Assembly: GCA_902772455.1 (NCBI GenBank) | Contig: CACYAW010000038.1 | Coordinates: 1 to 61,922 of the forward strand | Length of the DNA stretch: 61,922 nucleotides | DNA from: an uncultured Bacteroidales bacterium | GTDB lineage: Bacteria; Bacteroidota; Bacteroidia; Bacteroidales; Muribaculaceae | Direction: 5' to 3' | Shown: positions 50,400 through 59,954 of the stretch, piece after piece | How the letters are laid out: each line of letters opens with the position of its first letter | Numbering within the stretch: position 1 is the first letter of the stretch | The notes under the pieces: model-generated | The model's input: only the letters and a program-made list of their open reading frames with translations | The model's database searches: none | What the model was told of the DNA's origin: nothing | Position numbers and translations under genes: made by a program

Positions 50400-52196
50400 C
50401 TAGAATTGAATCTCTGCTTCAGGCATCAGGCACAATACCTGATCTCGGCCCAAAATGTGCTGCAATTGCTTGTGCCAGTCATACAGCAGGCCCATCTCGC
50501 CCTGCAGGCGGGACTCATAGCGCGTTACCATATACTTGTCAAGCAGTGCCATGAAGGGATCCTCGAGGGCAGGGTAGTTTTGGATCTCGGGGTCCTTGCC
50601 CAGCTTGGCCTTGTTGGCTACCCATGCAACGGCTTCGGCGATGCCGCCAAACTCATCCACAAGACCAATCTGCTTGGCGGTGACACCGTCCCAGACGCGA
50701 CCCTCGGCAATCTGCTTGATGGAGTCTTGCGTCACGTGGCGGCCGTCGGCACAGCGCTTGGTGAACAGCTCATATCCCTCGTTGATCATGTTCTGTAAGG
50801 CACCTTTCTGGGCAGGGGTGAGTCTCTTATAGATGGGAGACATGTCAGCGTTTTCGTTGGTCTTGACCGATGCCATGTGGACGCCCAGCTTGTTCTCGAT
50901 GAGTTCGCTGGCGCAAGGAATCATGCCAAAGATGCCGATTGAACCCGTGATAGTCGTGCGCTCGGCAAAGATGCGGTCGGCACAGCACGAGATATAGTAA
51001 CCGCCTGATGCGGCATAATCACCCATTGACACGGCTACAGGTTTGCCGGCAGCCTTGAAGTCCATGACGGCTTTCCAGATCTGCTCGCTGCCAAAGGCGC
51101 TGCCGCCAGGGGAATTCACCCTGAAGACCATACCCTTGACATTGTCGTCGTCCTTGAGCTTGAGAATGGTCTCACACAGTTTGTCGCTGTTGATGCCCTC
51201 TTCGGTGGAGCCCATGCTCGGGCTACCGTCAATCTCACCGACAGCATAGACCACGGCGATATGGTCGCCGGTGGCACTGGCCTCCAGATCGTCGGCAAGG
51301 TCTTCAGGACTCACATAGTTCAAGTCGTCTTTTTTATCAACCTTGGTGCGGGCGCGCAGGATGTCTTCCATCTGATTGCGGTAAACCAGTTTATCCACCA
51401 GTTTCTCTTTCAGCAAGCGGTCTGCTTTGAATGTAAACACGACGCTGTCGCACAACGTGTTCAGTGCAGCCGATTGCAACTTGCGGTCCTTTGCGATGCA
51501 ATCGCGCATCTCGTTCCAAATGATGCCCAGGTAGTGCTCTGTCTGCAGGCGGTTGGCCTCGCTCATGTCATCGAGCATATAGGGCTCAACGGCACTCTTG
51601 AACGTGCCCACACGCACAATCTGCATCTCGATGCCCACCTTGTCAAGCAGCTTTTTCATGTAAGGAGTCATGCCTCCCAATCCGTGCAGGTCAACCGACC
51701 CGACGGGGTTTAAGTAGATGCTGTCGGCAACGCTGGCCAGGTAATAGTCAGCCTGGTTAATGCCCTCATGACCGTAGGCGGCAATCCACTTGCCGCTCTT
51801 TTTGAATTCCTTGAGGGCTTTGTGCACCTTCTCGAGGGTGGCGGGAGCAGCGCTCACACCATTGCACTCGATATAGATGCCATCCACCTTGTCGTCCTTA
51901 GCGGCATTCTCAATGGCCGACACCAGGGTGTTCAGTCCCAAGGATGAAGGCATGCCTTGGCCCTGCATCAGTGACATCATGTCAATAGCCCCTTCGCCGC
52001 CTCGCTCTTCGATACTGGTACCCAAATCGAGTTTGAGGATGGAGTGCTTGGAAACGCTGACACTCTTATTGCTGCCCATGGACATCGAGCCCATAATGCC
52101 GATGCTCATCATCATGGCGGCAAACATAAAGAACAGGAAAGCCAGGAATGCGCCAACAAATGAGCCGCAAACGATAAGGATAAATTTCTTCATCAT
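50400..52196 (-). CDS. sppA: Signal peptide peptidase SppA, 67K type
   Basis: A 598-residue S49 protease with one N-terminal membrane helix (residues 5-30) and two tandem S49 domains. In the 67K form the first domain gives the catalytic Lys and the second the Ser, here in the block SMGDYAASGGYYISCCADRI near 400; VFRVNSPGGSAFGSEQIW lies just before. It degrades signal peptides left in the inner membrane. It begins the sppA-lpxK-punA-thiL run with a promoter about 100 nt upstream. Confidence 0.95.
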   Translation of the reverse strand: MMKKFILIVCGSFVGAFLAFLFFMFAAMMMSIGIMGSMSMGSNKSVSVSKHSILKLDLGTSIEERGGEGAIDMMSLMQGQGMPSSLGLNTLVSAIENAAKDDKVDGIYIECNGVSAAPATLEKVHKALKEFKKSGKWIAAYGHEGINQADYYLASVADSIYLNPVGSVDLHGLGGMTPYMKKLLDKVGIEMQIVRVGTFKSAVEPYMLDDMSEANRLQTEHYLGIIWNEMRDCIAKDRKLQSAALNTLCDSVVFTFKADRLLKEKLVDKLVYRNQMEDILRARTKVDKKDDLNYVSPEDLADDLEASATGDHIAVVYAVGEIDGSPSMGSTEEGINSDKLCETILKLKDDDNVKGMVFRVNSPGGSAFGSEQIWKAVMDFKAAGKPVAVSMGDYAASGGYYISCCADRIFAERTTITGSIGIFGMIPCASELIENKLGVHMASVKTNENADMSPIYKRLTPAQKGALQNMINEGYELFTKRCADGRHVTQDSIKQIAEGRVWDGVTAKQIGLVDEFGGIAEAVAWVANKAKLGKDPEIQNYPALEDPFMALLDKYMVTRYESRLQGEMGLLYDWHKQLQHILGRDQVLCLMPEAEIQF

Positions 52197-52298
52197 AATA
52201 GTATATGTTTTTGTGAGTTTATATCTAATGTCTTTGCTGTTAAATAGTTAGTGCGCCACATACAAACTAGGGGTGCTGGATGAGGACACTCTAACCTA

Positions 52299-52329
52299 CA
52301 AAGGTAACGCATTTTCCTCAACCTACAAC
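52299..52329 (-). promoter_or_regulatory. Promoter of the sppA operon
   Basis: Minus strand GTTG (52326-52329), 19 nt, TACCTTTG (52299-52306). Leader about 95 nt. Confidence 0.6.
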
Positions 52330-52395
52330 TAATTTGCCTCAAATTATTTTATGAATTTGAGATGTAAGGAATAAAAGTGGATATATCCCCAGGAA

Positions 52396-53262
52396 CTAGA
52401 TGCTTGCTGAATCGTGATGGGTGAAGTATCGGTGTGCCCACAAGGCGAGGCCGATGCTGACGGCAAGGCTCACGAGGGCGAGCCAGGGGAATGCGCCGGG
52501 CGAGGGAATACCCAGATTGTCTCCTGTGCCTTCAGCGACTAGGCCTACATTGGTCAGGTAGCTGAACAGGACCACGGTGCTGTTGTTGAGGGTGTGCGCA
52601 ATGATGGGGACCCACAGGCTGCGTGTCCACACCAGCAGGTAGCCCAGCCACACGCCCAACAACATGCGGGGGATAAAGCCGTAAAACTGCAGATGGATGG
52701 CGCTGAAGATGATGGCGACAAGCCACACAACGGCATGGGTGCCTAGACGGCTGTCCTGCATGGTCCGCAACATGGCGCCGCGAAACAGCATTTCTTCGCT
52801 CAGACCTGCCATCAGACCAACAACCAGGATGCTGGACAACAGCTTGGGCAAGGTGCTGATGTTCAGCAGCTCGTCAGTAGTGGCAGCGGCAGCGTCCTCG
52901 GTGGAGCGCATCCATTGCTCGATGCCGCTCATCCATGTGGGCAAGGAAATCGACTCGTTGAGGTCAACAAGCCAGTTCATGGCAGGCAACGACACGAGAT
53001 AGAAGGCGATGACAACACCAATCGAAGTCCACGACGGTGAGCGGTCAAGGGCCATCACATGCAAGGGGCGGTGGTAGAAAATGGCCATGGCTGCTATAGC
53101 CGGCACAATAAACGCCATGATGTCTTGAACAGTCAGCATGGCCAGCAGACCCAAGCGTTCCATCATGCTCATCAACACGGTGGCCACGATGAGTCCCACA
53201 AACATCAAGCACAGCACGATAAGCAGCCGTGTGCTCAGTTTAAGTCTTATTTTTCTATCCAT
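52396..53262 (-). CDS. CPBP family intramembrane glutamic protease
   Basis: A 288-residue membrane protein with about seven or eight helices. The CPBP/Rce1-type motif EEMLFRG is near residue 155-161 (Glu-Glu-x-x-x-Arg), and the second and third motifs are IFSAIHLQFYGFIPR and IIAHTLNNST. Such proteins cleave within membranes or act in bacteriocin or surface-protein handling; the substrate is unknown. I use ATG 53262, since the in-frame TTG at 53286 is part of the -7 promoter box. Confidence 0.87.
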   Translation of the reverse strand: MDRKIRLKLSTRLLIVLCLMFVGLIVATVLMSMMERLGLLAMLTVQDIMAFIVPAIAAMAIFYHRPLHVMALDRSPSWTSIGVVIAFYLVSLPAMNWLVDLNESISLPTWMSGIEQWMRSTEDAAAATTDELLNISTLPKLLSSILVVGLMAGLSEEMLFRGAMLRTMQDSRLGTHAVVWLVAIIFSAIHLQFYGFIPRMLLGVWLGYLLVWTRSLWVPIIAHTLNNSTVVLFSYLTNVGLVAEGTGDNLGIPSPGAFPWLALVSLAVSIGLALWAHRYFTHHDSASI

Positions 53263-53283
53263 TAAAATCAGTTTTTTGACTTG

Positions 53284-53291
53284 CAAAATTA
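53284..53291 (-). promoter_or_regulatory. -7 promoter element of the CPBP protease gene
   Basis: Minus strand TAATTTTG, 21 nt before the ATG at 53262. Confidence 0.5.
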
Positions 53292-53354
53292 AACAAAAAT
53301 GATCGAACTGGGTCTAATAGTCGTAAAATAAGAAATACTAAACCTCACAAAACT

Positions 53355-53960
53355 ATGAAGAAGTATATTTTAGCTTTAAGCTTGCTCATGGCGACTGGTC
53401 TATGGGCCACAGCTCAGGATAAAGGTGAAGTGGATATCGAGACAGCCGATGTGCAACTCGAGATGATCAGCCCTGCTCAACAGGTTCAGGAAACCGAACA
53501 GGAGATGAAAGAACGGGAAAAACGGTTGCGCGAGCACAAAGATGAGGTCGCCTTTGCCAAGGCTTCCAATTCCCTGCGCCGCGGCTATTTTGTCCTTGTC
53601 GCCGACAACATCCAGATAGGTAACATGGGTTATCGACACTACGATATCAGCAGGAACTCTAACTTTATCCTCGTGCAGGGTGAAGACGGCATCGTTCAGT
53701 TTGCCCTCAATACGGGCTTTCCCGGTACCAATGGTTTGGGCGGTTGGACAGGCAAAGGCAATGTTCGCTACTCTCGTTTGAAATATGATGACAATGGCGA
53801 TGTCTACTATGAATATCAACTGATTGGTTCTAATATAAATGCCAGAGTCTTCATTACGCTGTTCCACAATAGCAAGCGTGCTATGGCGCAAATTACTGGT
53901 GGACCGGACATTACCATGTATGGCGAGATACTGCCTTATCGCGACAAAGCCCACCGCTAA
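53355..53960 (+). CDS. DUF4251 secreted protein
   Basis: A 201-residue exported protein with a signal peptide (residues 1-20, ending ATAQ). After a charged, probably coiled region (QQVQETEQEMKEREKRLREH, about 43-62), the DUF4251 domain follows: YFVLVADNIQIGNMGYRHYD, NFILVQGEDGIVQFALNTGF and a closing AQITGGPDITMYGEI. This domain is found almost only in Bacteroidetes and has no known function to my knowledge. A strong terminator follows. Confidence 0.85.
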   Translation: MKKYILALSLLMATGLWATAQDKGEVDIETADVQLEMISPAQQVQETEQEMKEREKRLREHKDEVAFAKASNSLRRGYFVLVADNIQIGNMGYRHYDISRNSNFILVQGEDGIVQFALNTGFPGTNGLGGWTGKGNVRYSRLKYDDNGDVYYEYQLIGSNINARVFITLFHNSKRAMAQITGGPDITMYGEILPYRDKAHR

Positions 53961-54046
53961 CTACGCTAAACACTAAACACTAAACTTTGAGTTGAGAATA
54001 CTCAACTCAAATAAAAGCCGGTAATAGATGATAAAAACAAAGCCGC

Positions 54047-54089
54047 GCGCCCCGCTCGTTAACCGGCAACGAAGCGGGGCGCATTTTTT
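54047..54089. terminator. Bidirectional terminator between DUF4251 gene and the 54121 gene
   Basis: GCGCCCCGCT (54047-54056) and AGCGGGGCGC (54073-54082) form a 10-bp GC stem with an inner CGTT/AACG stem, then TTTTTT at 54084-54089. On the minus strand GCTTTGTTTTT follows as well. Confidence 0.85.
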
Positions 54090-54120
54090 GTTTGTATCGT
54101 GGTTTAGGGCAGGGGAGGGA

Positions 54121-54723
54121 TTAGTGTCCGAATAACGGCAGCAGTTCCTGCTCAAAAATATCGCGCTTGACGATGCGGTAATGCGGGGAGTAGGCTTCAC
54201 GGTACTCTGGTGAGTGGCTGATGGCATATTTGCCCATTGCCAGCACCTGTTCAATGAATTGCTTGTCCTCATCATAGTGCGGTAGCCCAAGGTTCATGCG
54301 GTCAATGATGCTGATCATCTCATGCCATCGTTTACCCCATTGCTCCACGGATGGCCGGGCAGGGTCATTGGCGCTGCGCACAAAGGCATCCAGCAACTTC
54401 TCAGCGCTGATTTTACCTTCCAGAACAGCAAGTAAGCTCACACGCACATACCGCCCTTCCACGCCACAGGGCTCAAAATAGCCGGGCCACAGCTCATCGG
54501 CTGTGGCCAGTTCCTGTTCCAGATAGGCCCTGACCGATTCCTTGTCGCTTACCAGATGCTCAGCCCCCATGTAATCCTGGAAACTCGATTTGTAGATGTC
54601 AAGTAATCGTGCTGACGGGTATTTGTCGAGCAATGTTGTGGCAAACGTCTCTATTTCTTGGCCTTGCGCAGTCATGAAGCACATTGACAATAACAGGATG
54701 ATGTGTATGATCCGTTTCATCAT
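54121..54723 (-). CDS. Secreted protein of unknown function
   Basis: A 200-residue protein with a signal peptide ([21 protein letters not shown], cleavage near residue 21). The mature part is mostly helical: [36 protein letters not shown], and a C-terminal [18 protein letters not shown]. It resembles many Bacteroidetes periplasmic helical proteins, but I recognise no family. Its ATG overlaps the ligA stop by 4 nt, so its expression follows ligA. Confidence 0.8.
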   Translation of the reverse strand: MMKRIIHIILLLSMCFMTAQGQEIETFATTLLDKYPSARLLDIYKSSFQDYMGAEHLVSDKESVRAYLEQELATADELWPGYFEPCGVEGRYVRVSLLAVLEGKISAEKLLDAFVRSANDPARPSVEQWGKRWHEMISIIDRMNLGLPHYDEDKQFIEQVLAMGKYAISHSPEYREAYSPHYRIVKRDIFEQELLPLFGH

Positions 54724-56744
54724 TCGGCGGCTGTTGTTTGCAACATTTCCAGGAATTGGTCCTCGTTGATGATGTCGATGCCCAATTTACGGGCCTTTTC
54801 GAGTTTAGCGGGTCCCATGTTCTCACCGGCGAGAACAAAGCTCGTCGCACTCGAGATGCTGCTCACGTTCTTACCGCCGTTTTGCTCAATCATGGCCTTG
54901 TATTCCTCGCGGGAGTGCTTGGCAAAGACACCGCTGATGACCACTTTCTTACCCATGAGTTTGTCGCTCTGACCGGCTGTTTCCTCTTCGCTCAACGACA
55001 TTTGTAACCCTGCCGAACGCAGCCGCTCAACGATGACGCGATTGCGGTCATCAGCAAAGTAATCAACAATCGATTGCGCTATTTTGGGCCCGATTTCCGG
55101 TATTGAGGCCAGCTCTTCGGCTGGCATCGTCATCAACGTGTCGATGTTGCGGGTGTGGCGTGCCAGCACCTTGCCTGTCGTCTCGCCGACAAAGGGTATG
55201 GACAGGGCAAATATCACCCTGGCATAGGGCACTGTCTTGCTGGCAGCGATGCCTCGCAGGATGCGTTGCGCGCTCTTTTCCTGAAAACGGTCCAGTGACA
55301 CTAGCTTCTCCTGAGTGAGATCATACAGGTCGGCAACATCATGTACAAGGCCGCTCTTGTTGAGGATGACGGCCACTTCCTCACCGATGCCGTCAATGTC
55401 CATCGCATGGCGTCCTACAAAGTGCTCGATACGGCCACAAATCTGCGGACCGCAGTCCCACTTGTTGGGACACACCCATGCGGCTTCGCCCTCGATGCGC
55501 ACCAGCGGCGTTCCGCATGACGGGCAGTGTGTCACAAAACTGATGGGCTTGCTGCCTGCTTGTCGCTGCTTCTCATCTACGCCCACGATCTTGGGAATGA
55601 TTTCGCCGCCTTTCTCGACATATAGCATGTCATTTTCATGAATGTCGAGCTGCTTGATGATGTCGGCATTGTGCAGCGATGCCCGCTTGACAATGGTGCC
55701 GCTCAGCAGCACAGGGTCAAGGTTGGCAACGGGTGTGATGACTCCGGTGCGTCCCACTTCAAAGGAGACGTACTGCAGCTTGGTGCACTCTCGCTCGGGA
55801 GCGAACTTGTAGGCAATGGCCCAACGGGGGCTCTTGGCAGTGGCACCCAGGTTCAGCTGTTGGCGCAACGAGTTGATTTTGAACACAAGACCGTCGGTGG
55901 CGATGGGCAGTTGCTTGCGTTCCACATCCCAGTGGCCGATGAAATCCTTCACCGCGTCAATGTTGGGTAAGATGGTCATCACGCCTGTCTTGAATCCCCA
56001 CTGTTTAAGGGCCATGATGCTCTCGTAGTGGGTTGCGAAGGGAAGATTGTCGCCAAGCAGGAAATAGAAAACAGCGTCCAGCCCGCGGCGCGCCACTTCG
56101 GCACTGTTTTGCAGCTTGAGTGTGCCTGCAGCGGCATTACGCGGATTGGCAAACAACGGTTCCTCGTTGAACTGGCGTTCCTCGTTCAGTTTCTCAAAAC
56201 TCTTCCATGGCAACACGATTTCACCACGCACTTCAAAGCGCTCTGGCAGGTTCTCAACACCCGTGATTTCAAGGGGTACTGACTTGATGGTGATCACGTT
56301 GGCGGTGACATCATCGCCCTGAATACCGTCACCGCGGGTCACGGCACGAACCAGGCGGCCGCGCTCATAGGTGACCGAAATCGACGTGCCGTCATACTTC
56401 ATCTCGCCGACAATCTCGCTGGGCTCGCCCCCAAGGCCATCCTGGGCTCGACGCAGGAAATCCTGTACCTCCTCAATGCTGTAGCTGTTGGACAAGGACA
56501 TCATCGGGCGTTCGTGGCGCACCTGGGTGAAGCCTTTGGTTATGTCGCTCCCCACACGTTGCGTGGGGGACAGCGGGTCCTGGTACTGGGGGTAGTCTCG
56601 TTCCAGGTCCTGCAGTTCCCGCAACAACGCGTCAAATTCCTGATCGCTGATCGATGGGGCGTTCAGCACATAATAGTTGTGGTTGTGACGATTGATGATT
56701 TCACGCAATTCCTTGATTCGTTGTTCAAATAGATCCATTGCCAT
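54720..56744 (-). CDS. ligA: NAD-dependent DNA ligase
   Basis: A 674-residue replicative DNA ligase. Adenylation lysine is Lys116 in GEMKYDGTS; the NAD-binding Ia domain precedes it ([20 protein letters not shown]). The OB fold, the zinc finger ([22 protein letters not shown]), helix-hairpin-helix units and a C-terminal BRCT domain ([14 protein letters not shown] to the end) follow in the normal order. Length is typical. Starts at ATG 56744 (MAMDLFEQR); ATG 56738 is an equal alternative. Confidence 0.97.
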   Translation of the reverse strand: MAMDLFEQRIKELREIINRHNHNYYVLNAPSISDQEFDALLRELQDLERDYPQYQDPLSPTQRVGSDITKGFTQVRHERPMMSLSNSYSIEEVQDFLRRAQDGLGGEPSEIVGEMKYDGTSISVTYERGRLVRAVTRGDGIQGDDVTANVITIKSVPLEITGVENLPERFEVRGEIVLPWKSFEKLNEERQFNEEPLFANPRNAAAGTLKLQNSAEVARRGLDAVFYFLLGDNLPFATHYESIMALKQWGFKTGVMTILPNIDAVKDFIGHWDVERKQLPIATDGLVFKINSLRQQLNLGATAKSPRWAIAYKFAPERECTKLQYVSFEVGRTGVITPVANLDPVLLSGTIVKRASLHNADIIKQLDIHENDMLYVEKGGEIIPKIVGVDEKQRQAGSKPISFVTHCPSCGTPLVRIEGEAAWVCPNKWDCGPQICGRIEHFVGRHAMDIDGIGEEVAVILNKSGLVHDVADLYDLTQEKLVSLDRFQEKSAQRILRGIAASKTVPYARVIFALSIPFVGETTGKVLARHTRNIDTLMTMPAEELASIPEIGPKIAQSIVDYFADDRNRVIVERLRSAGLQMSLSEEETAGQSDKLMGKKVVISGVFAKHSREEYKAMIEQNGGKNVSSISSATSFVLAGENMGPAKLEKARKLGIDIINEDQFLEMLQTTAAE

Positions 56745-56819
56745 AATGCGTTTTGATAATTTGAACCGCTAAATTACAGTTTTTTCTTAATAAATGAGTC
56801 CCACTTTCGTTTTTTTCGT

Positions 56820-56827
56820 TATTTTTG
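56820..56827 (+). promoter_or_regulatory. -7 promoter element of the small acidic lipoprotein gene
   Basis: TATTTTTG matches TAnnTTTG; the ATG is 27 nt further. Confidence 0.55.
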
Positions 56828-56854
56828 CAGTGTAATTAAGTAATTCAAGTGTTC

Positions 56855-57040
56855 ATGAAAAGGTTTTTCAAGATTCTTGTGTTGATTGCCGTCGTTATAG
56901 GCTTCCTCATGACGGCAACGAGTTGTTTCAGGCAAGACTATCTCATGTTTGAAGATGGCGACTTTGACGGTATTGAGTTTTCTGATTATGACCTCATTCA
57001 CAATGCCGAACTTGAGATGGATGACGTTGATCGGGATTGA
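56855..57040 (+). CDS. Small acidic lipoprotein
   Basis: A 61-residue peptide. Residues 1-23 are a Lys-Arg start and hydrophobic stretch (MKRFFKILVLIAVVIGF) ending in the lipobox ATSC (Cys25). The mature part is about 37 residues and very acidic (FEDGDFDGIEFSDYDL, EMDDVDRD). It has its own promoter and lies between divergent ligA and spt. Unknown function; a short, strongly charged outer-membrane or periplasmic lipopeptide. GTG 56849 is in frame, but ATG 56855 begins the signal. Confidence 0.75.
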   Translation: MKRFFKILVLIAVVIGFLMTATSCFRQDYLMFEDGDFDGIEFSDYDLIHNAELEMDDVDRD

Positions 57041-57197
57041 GGGCTTTTCGTCACCTCGTGGCTATCAGGTTTTTTTATTTTTTTAAAAATTATTAATAGG
57101 GCGCGATGTGATAATAATGAAGTGTTTTGAAGCCTATCATTTAGCCAAAATATCAATTCTTGTTGCCTTTTTAACATTTCGTTAAAGATTATTTTTA

Positions 57198-57205
57198 TAT
57201 ATTTG
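57198..57205 (+). promoter_or_regulatory. -7 promoter element of spt
   Basis: TATATTTG matches TAnnTTTG; leader about 70 nt. The -33 is weak (TTTC at 57177). Nothing else is seen in 57041-57278, which is AT-rich. Confidence 0.6.
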
Positions 57206-57278
57206 CAGCCAATTATAATGTAAGGTCGTCCAGTGACATGGATTACTGGCGTCGAACTAAGAAATTATACATTTGTTT

Positions 57279-58466
57279 ATGAACTTATTAGAGAATAAGT
57301 TAGCACGTTACGATGAGCCGCAGAAAGCTAAAGCTGCCGGCATCTATCCTTATTTTCGTGCTATCTCCAGCGAACAGGATACCGAGGTCATCATGAATGG
57401 CAAAAAGGTGCTCATGTTCGGATCCAACTGCTATTCAGGCCTGGTTAACGACGAGCGCATCAAGCAAGCCGCTATCGAGGCTACCGAGAAATATGGTACC
57501 GGATGTGCTGGTTCACCCTTTCTCAACGGTACGCTTGACCTGCACAAGCAGCTCGAGCGCAAGCTTGCCGAATATGAGGGCAAGGAAGATGCGATGATCT
57601 ACAGTACGGGGTTTGGTGTTAATCTGGGCGTCATTTCCACACTCACTGGCAGGGATGACTACATCCTCTGGGACGAGCAGGATCACGCATCCATCATCGA
57701 GGGACGACGTCTCTCGTTCTCCAACTCCCTGAAGTACAAGCACAACGATATGGCTTCGCTTGAGGCTCAGCTCAAGAAGTGTGAGCCCGACCGTGTGAAA
57801 CTCATCGTCACCGATGGCGTCTTCTCGATGGAGGGCGACGTGTGCAAGCTCCCCGACATCGTTGATTTGGCTCACAAGTATAATGCCAGCATCATGGTGG
57901 ACGAGGCCCACGGCATTGGCGTCTTCGGCGAGGGCGGCCGCGGTGTGTGTGACCACTTTGGACTCAAGGACGAGGTGGACCTGATCATGGGAACCTTCTC
58001 CAAGTCGATCGCTTCGCTGGGTGGTTTCATCGCTACCAGCAAGACCATCACCAACTACCTGCGCCACCATTCACGCAGCTACATCTTCACCGCAAGCATC
58101 ACGCCCGCTTCGACCGCTGCAGCGATGAAGGCTATCGACATCATGATTGCTGAGCCCGAGCGCCAGGAACACCTCTGGAAAATCACCCACGAGGCCTTGC
58201 AGGGATTCCGTGACATGGGATGCGAAATCGGCCATACCGAGACTCCTATCATCCCGCTCTTCATCAGGGACAACAACAAGACTTTCGCGATCACCCGCGA
58301 CCTCTTGAACGAGGGCATCTTTGTCAACCCGGTGGTTTCGCCTGCCGTGGCCCCCAACGACACCCTCATCCGCTTCAGCCTCATGGCCACTCACACCCAT
58401 GAGCAGGTATCCTATGCTCTGGAGAAAATCCAGAAGGTATTCCGCTCTTACGGACTCGTTCCCTAA
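57279..58466 (+). CDS. spt: Serine palmitoyltransferase (sphingolipid synthesis)
   Basis: A 395-residue PLP enzyme of the alpha-oxoamine synthase family. The PLP lysine is Lys242 in GTFSKSIASLGGF; substrate blocks are GSNCYSGL (Bacteroidetes form of the acyl-CoA site), YGTGCAGSPFLNGTLDLH, DEQDHASIIEGRRLSFSN and VDEAHGIGVFGEGGRG. It closely follows the layout of the Bacteroides Spt that starts sphinganine synthesis, rather than KBL or BioF. Sphingolipids are a hallmark of Bacteroidales and shape host interaction. ATG 57279 is chosen; TTG 57273 is in frame. No other sphingolipid gene is adjacent. Confidence 0.9.
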   Translation: MNLLENKLARYDEPQKAKAAGIYPYFRAISSEQDTEVIMNGKKVLMFGSNCYSGLVNDERIKQAAIEATEKYGTGCAGSPFLNGTLDLHKQLERKLAEYEGKEDAMIYSTGFGVNLGVISTLTGRDDYILWDEQDHASIIEGRRLSFSNSLKYKHNDMASLEAQLKKCEPDRVKLIVTDGVFSMEGDVCKLPDIVDLAHKYNASIMVDEAHGIGVFGEGGRGVCDHFGLKDEVDLIMGTFSKSIASLGGFIATSKTITNYLRHHSRSYIFTASITPASTAAAMKAIDIMIAEPERQEHLWKITHEALQGFRDMGCEIGHTETPIIPLFIRDNNKTFAITRDLLNEGIFVNPVVSPAVAPNDTLIRFSLMATHTHEQVSYALEKIQKVFRSYGLVP

Positions 58467-58498
58467 ACGAGGATTATTACTTATCTTAATAAATAATG

Positions 58499-58528
58499 TG
58501 AAACCATGCCTCAACAGGCGTGGTTTCA
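58499..58528 (+). terminator. Terminator after spt
   Basis: TGAAACCATGCC and GGCGTGGTTTCA form a 12-bp stem with one G-T pair and a 6-nt loop. TGCTTTAGG follows, so the T-run is short. Confidence 0.55.
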
Positions 58529-58654
58529 TGCTTTAGGGCATGTCGTATAGCTATTTTTCTGCCTTATCTCGAAAAAAAATCCTAAAAACACTTGTTTGAT
58601 AAAAATGTATTAGTAATTTCGCAACATCAAAACCAATAAAGAACGCGATTCAAT

Positions 58655-59218
58655 ATGATCTACAGATTTGTCATAGTATCTGACGAAGCCGATAACTTCA
58701 AGTTGCAGATTGCCATCGACTCAACTGCTACATTCATGCAGTTGCGCAACGTCATTCTCGAGTCTGCCGGTTACGACAAAGAGCAAATGGACTCCTTCTA
58801 CATCTGTGATGACGAGTGGAACAAGGAAAAAGAAGTCACTTGCATGGATATGGGGAGCGATACCGACGAGGATATCTGGATTATGGATGACACGCAGCTT
58901 GATGAACTCCTTGAGGACGAAGGACAGCGCATGAAGTTCGTGTTTGATTACATGACCGAGCGTTTCTTCAAGGTGAAGCTCAAAGAGGTCGTTCCTGGAA
59001 AGTCGCTGCACGACCCCCTGTGTGAAAGAAAAGTGGGTACACCGCCTGCCGAGAACGTGGATATCACCGAGTTCATCACCATTCCCAAAATTCCCGATGC
59101 CAATAACATCGACGCCATCGACAAGAGCGAATTCTATGGCGATGAGGAATATGATGAAGACGAGATCTCTGATTTTGAGGAGATGGACAGCCTCGACAGC
59201 GACAACTACAATTTCTAG
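58655..59218 (+). CDS. Plasmid pRiA4b ORF-3-like (IS1096-type) protein
   Basis: A 187-residue acidic protein of the pRiA4b ORF-3 family: FKLQIAIDSTATFMQLRNVI near residues 15-34, DSFYICDDEWNKEKEV near 46-61, and the family-type MKFVFDYMTERFFKVKLKEV near 92-111. The last 40 residues are very rich in Asp and Glu (DEEYDEDEISDFEEMDSLDS). The fold is predicted ubiquitin-like in relatives; the role is unknown. It is common on Bacteroidetes chromosomes. A weak promoter (TTG 58592, TAATTTCG 58614) precedes it. Confidence 0.82.
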   Translation: MIYRFVIVSDEADNFKLQIAIDSTATFMQLRNVILESAGYDKEQMDSFYICDDEWNKEKEVTCMDMGSDTDEDIWIMDDTQLDELLEDEGQRMKFVFDYMTERFFKVKLKEVVPGKSLHDPLCERKVGTPPAENVDITEFITIPKIPDANNIDAIDKSEFYGDEEYDEDEISDFEEMDSLDSDNYNF

Positions 59219-59262
59219 AAAGGCGACAACGACTGGCCGATTCACAAAAAATAAGGCATAAT

Positions 59263-59293
59263 TTTGTGCTATCGACAAAATTAAGTAATTTTG
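59263..59293 (+). promoter_or_regulatory. Promoter of the 59338 lipoprotein gene
   Basis: Two TAATTTTG boxes occur at 59259-59266 and 59286-59293. The TTTG of the first lies exactly 19 nt before the second, so it works as the -33 of the second; alternatively each is a -7 box. Confidence 0.6.
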
Positions 59294-59337
59294 CTGCACT
59301 GTAACAGACTATTTACTAAACCACAAGATATAGAACT

Positions 59338-59664
59338 ATGAAGAAGTCAATTTTGGCATTAAGCGCATTTGCCGCCATCCTGACGATGTCATGTACAGGG
59401 CAGGCCGACAAAGAAACACAGCCCGTGCAGCTTGCCGACACCGTCGAGCAGGTAGAAGTGCAGGAGATTACAGGCGTGGCAGTAGACGGTGCCATGAACA
59501 GTGTCTATCTCAAGGTGAGCGACGACACCATCGAGTTCTCATATCCCGATCTCGAAGGTGAAAACCGCGCCTCCTGGGCCATCAACGACACCCTCACCGT
59601 GCGCTATATCACCACAGCCGACGGCGACAGCGTCACCGCTGTCATCAACGATACTGACGCGTGA
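59338..59664 (+). CDS. Small lipoprotein, unknown function
   Basis: A 108-residue lipoprotein with signal MKKSILALSAFAAILTMSC (lipobox MSC, Cys19). The mature part carries a short beta-rich domain (AMNSVYLKVSDDTIEFSYPD, then DTLTVRYITTADGDSVTAVI), which could be a small OB- or Ig-like fold. No family recognised. It is the last host gene before tRNA-Gly. Confidence 0.8.
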   Translation: MKKSILALSAFAAILTMSCTGQADKETQPVQLADTVEQVEVQEITGVAVDGAMNSVYLKVSDDTIEFSYPDLEGENRASWAINDTLTVRYITTADGDSVTAVINDTDA

Positions 59665-59713
59665 AACTGACACTTGCCTCCAGCATGGCAAGTGAAACAT
59701 ACTAAACAAGTTG

Positions 59714-59786
59714 CGGTAGTAGCTCAGTTGGTAGAGCATCAGCTTCCCAAGCTGAGGGCCGCGGGTTCGAGTCCCGTTTACCGCTC
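59714..59786 (+). tRNA. tRNA-Gly (anticodon CCC)
   Basis: A 73-nt cloverleaf. Acceptor GCGGTAG pairs with TTACCGC; D arm GCTC/GAGC; anticodon stem TCAGC/GCTGA with loop TTCCCAA, giving anticodon CCC; T arm GCGGG-TTCGAGT-CCCGT. The discriminator is T and no CCA is encoded. It reads GGG codons for glycine. An integrase gene starts 227 nt downstream in the same direction, so its 3' end is a likely integration site. Confidence 0.95.
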
Positions 59787-59793
59787 AAAATCA

Positions 59794-59850
59794 TAGGGAG
59801 CTGAAAATCAAGAGGTTAATTACATAAATCTTTAGATTTTCAGCCCTATT
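59794..59850. repeat. Inverted repeat just after tRNA-Gly
   Basis: ATAGGG-AG-CTGAAAATC (59794-59810) is the reverse complement of GATTTTCAGCCCTAT (59836-59850) apart from a 2-nt bulge. TTTTC follows. It could be the tRNA terminator or an end of the integrated element. Confidence 0.6.
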
Positions 59851-59926
59851 TTCAAGGCAAATGCCATAAAAAAAAAGGCAAAATTTGCACAAAAATCGTC
59901 AAAAATCTTGATTTGCTGTTAAAAAT

Positions 59927-59954
59927 CTGTGTACATACCTGTGTACGTACACAG
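59927..59954. promoter_or_regulatory. Three CTGTGTAC copies (two direct, one inverted) before the integrase gene
   Basis: CTGTGTAC occurs at 59927-59934 and 59939-59946, spaced by 12 bp, and inverted at 59947-59954. The last two form a perfect 16-bp palindrome. The layout suggests a protein-binding site, either recombinase arm sites or an operator for int; which one is not known. In 59665-60012 this, the tRNA and the inverted repeat at 59794 are all that I see. Confidence 0.6.

Noticed and set aside
53263-53286. TTG start at 53286 for the CPBP protease
   Set aside because: That TTG is part of the -7 box TAATTTTG; ATG 53262 follows at a suitable distance.
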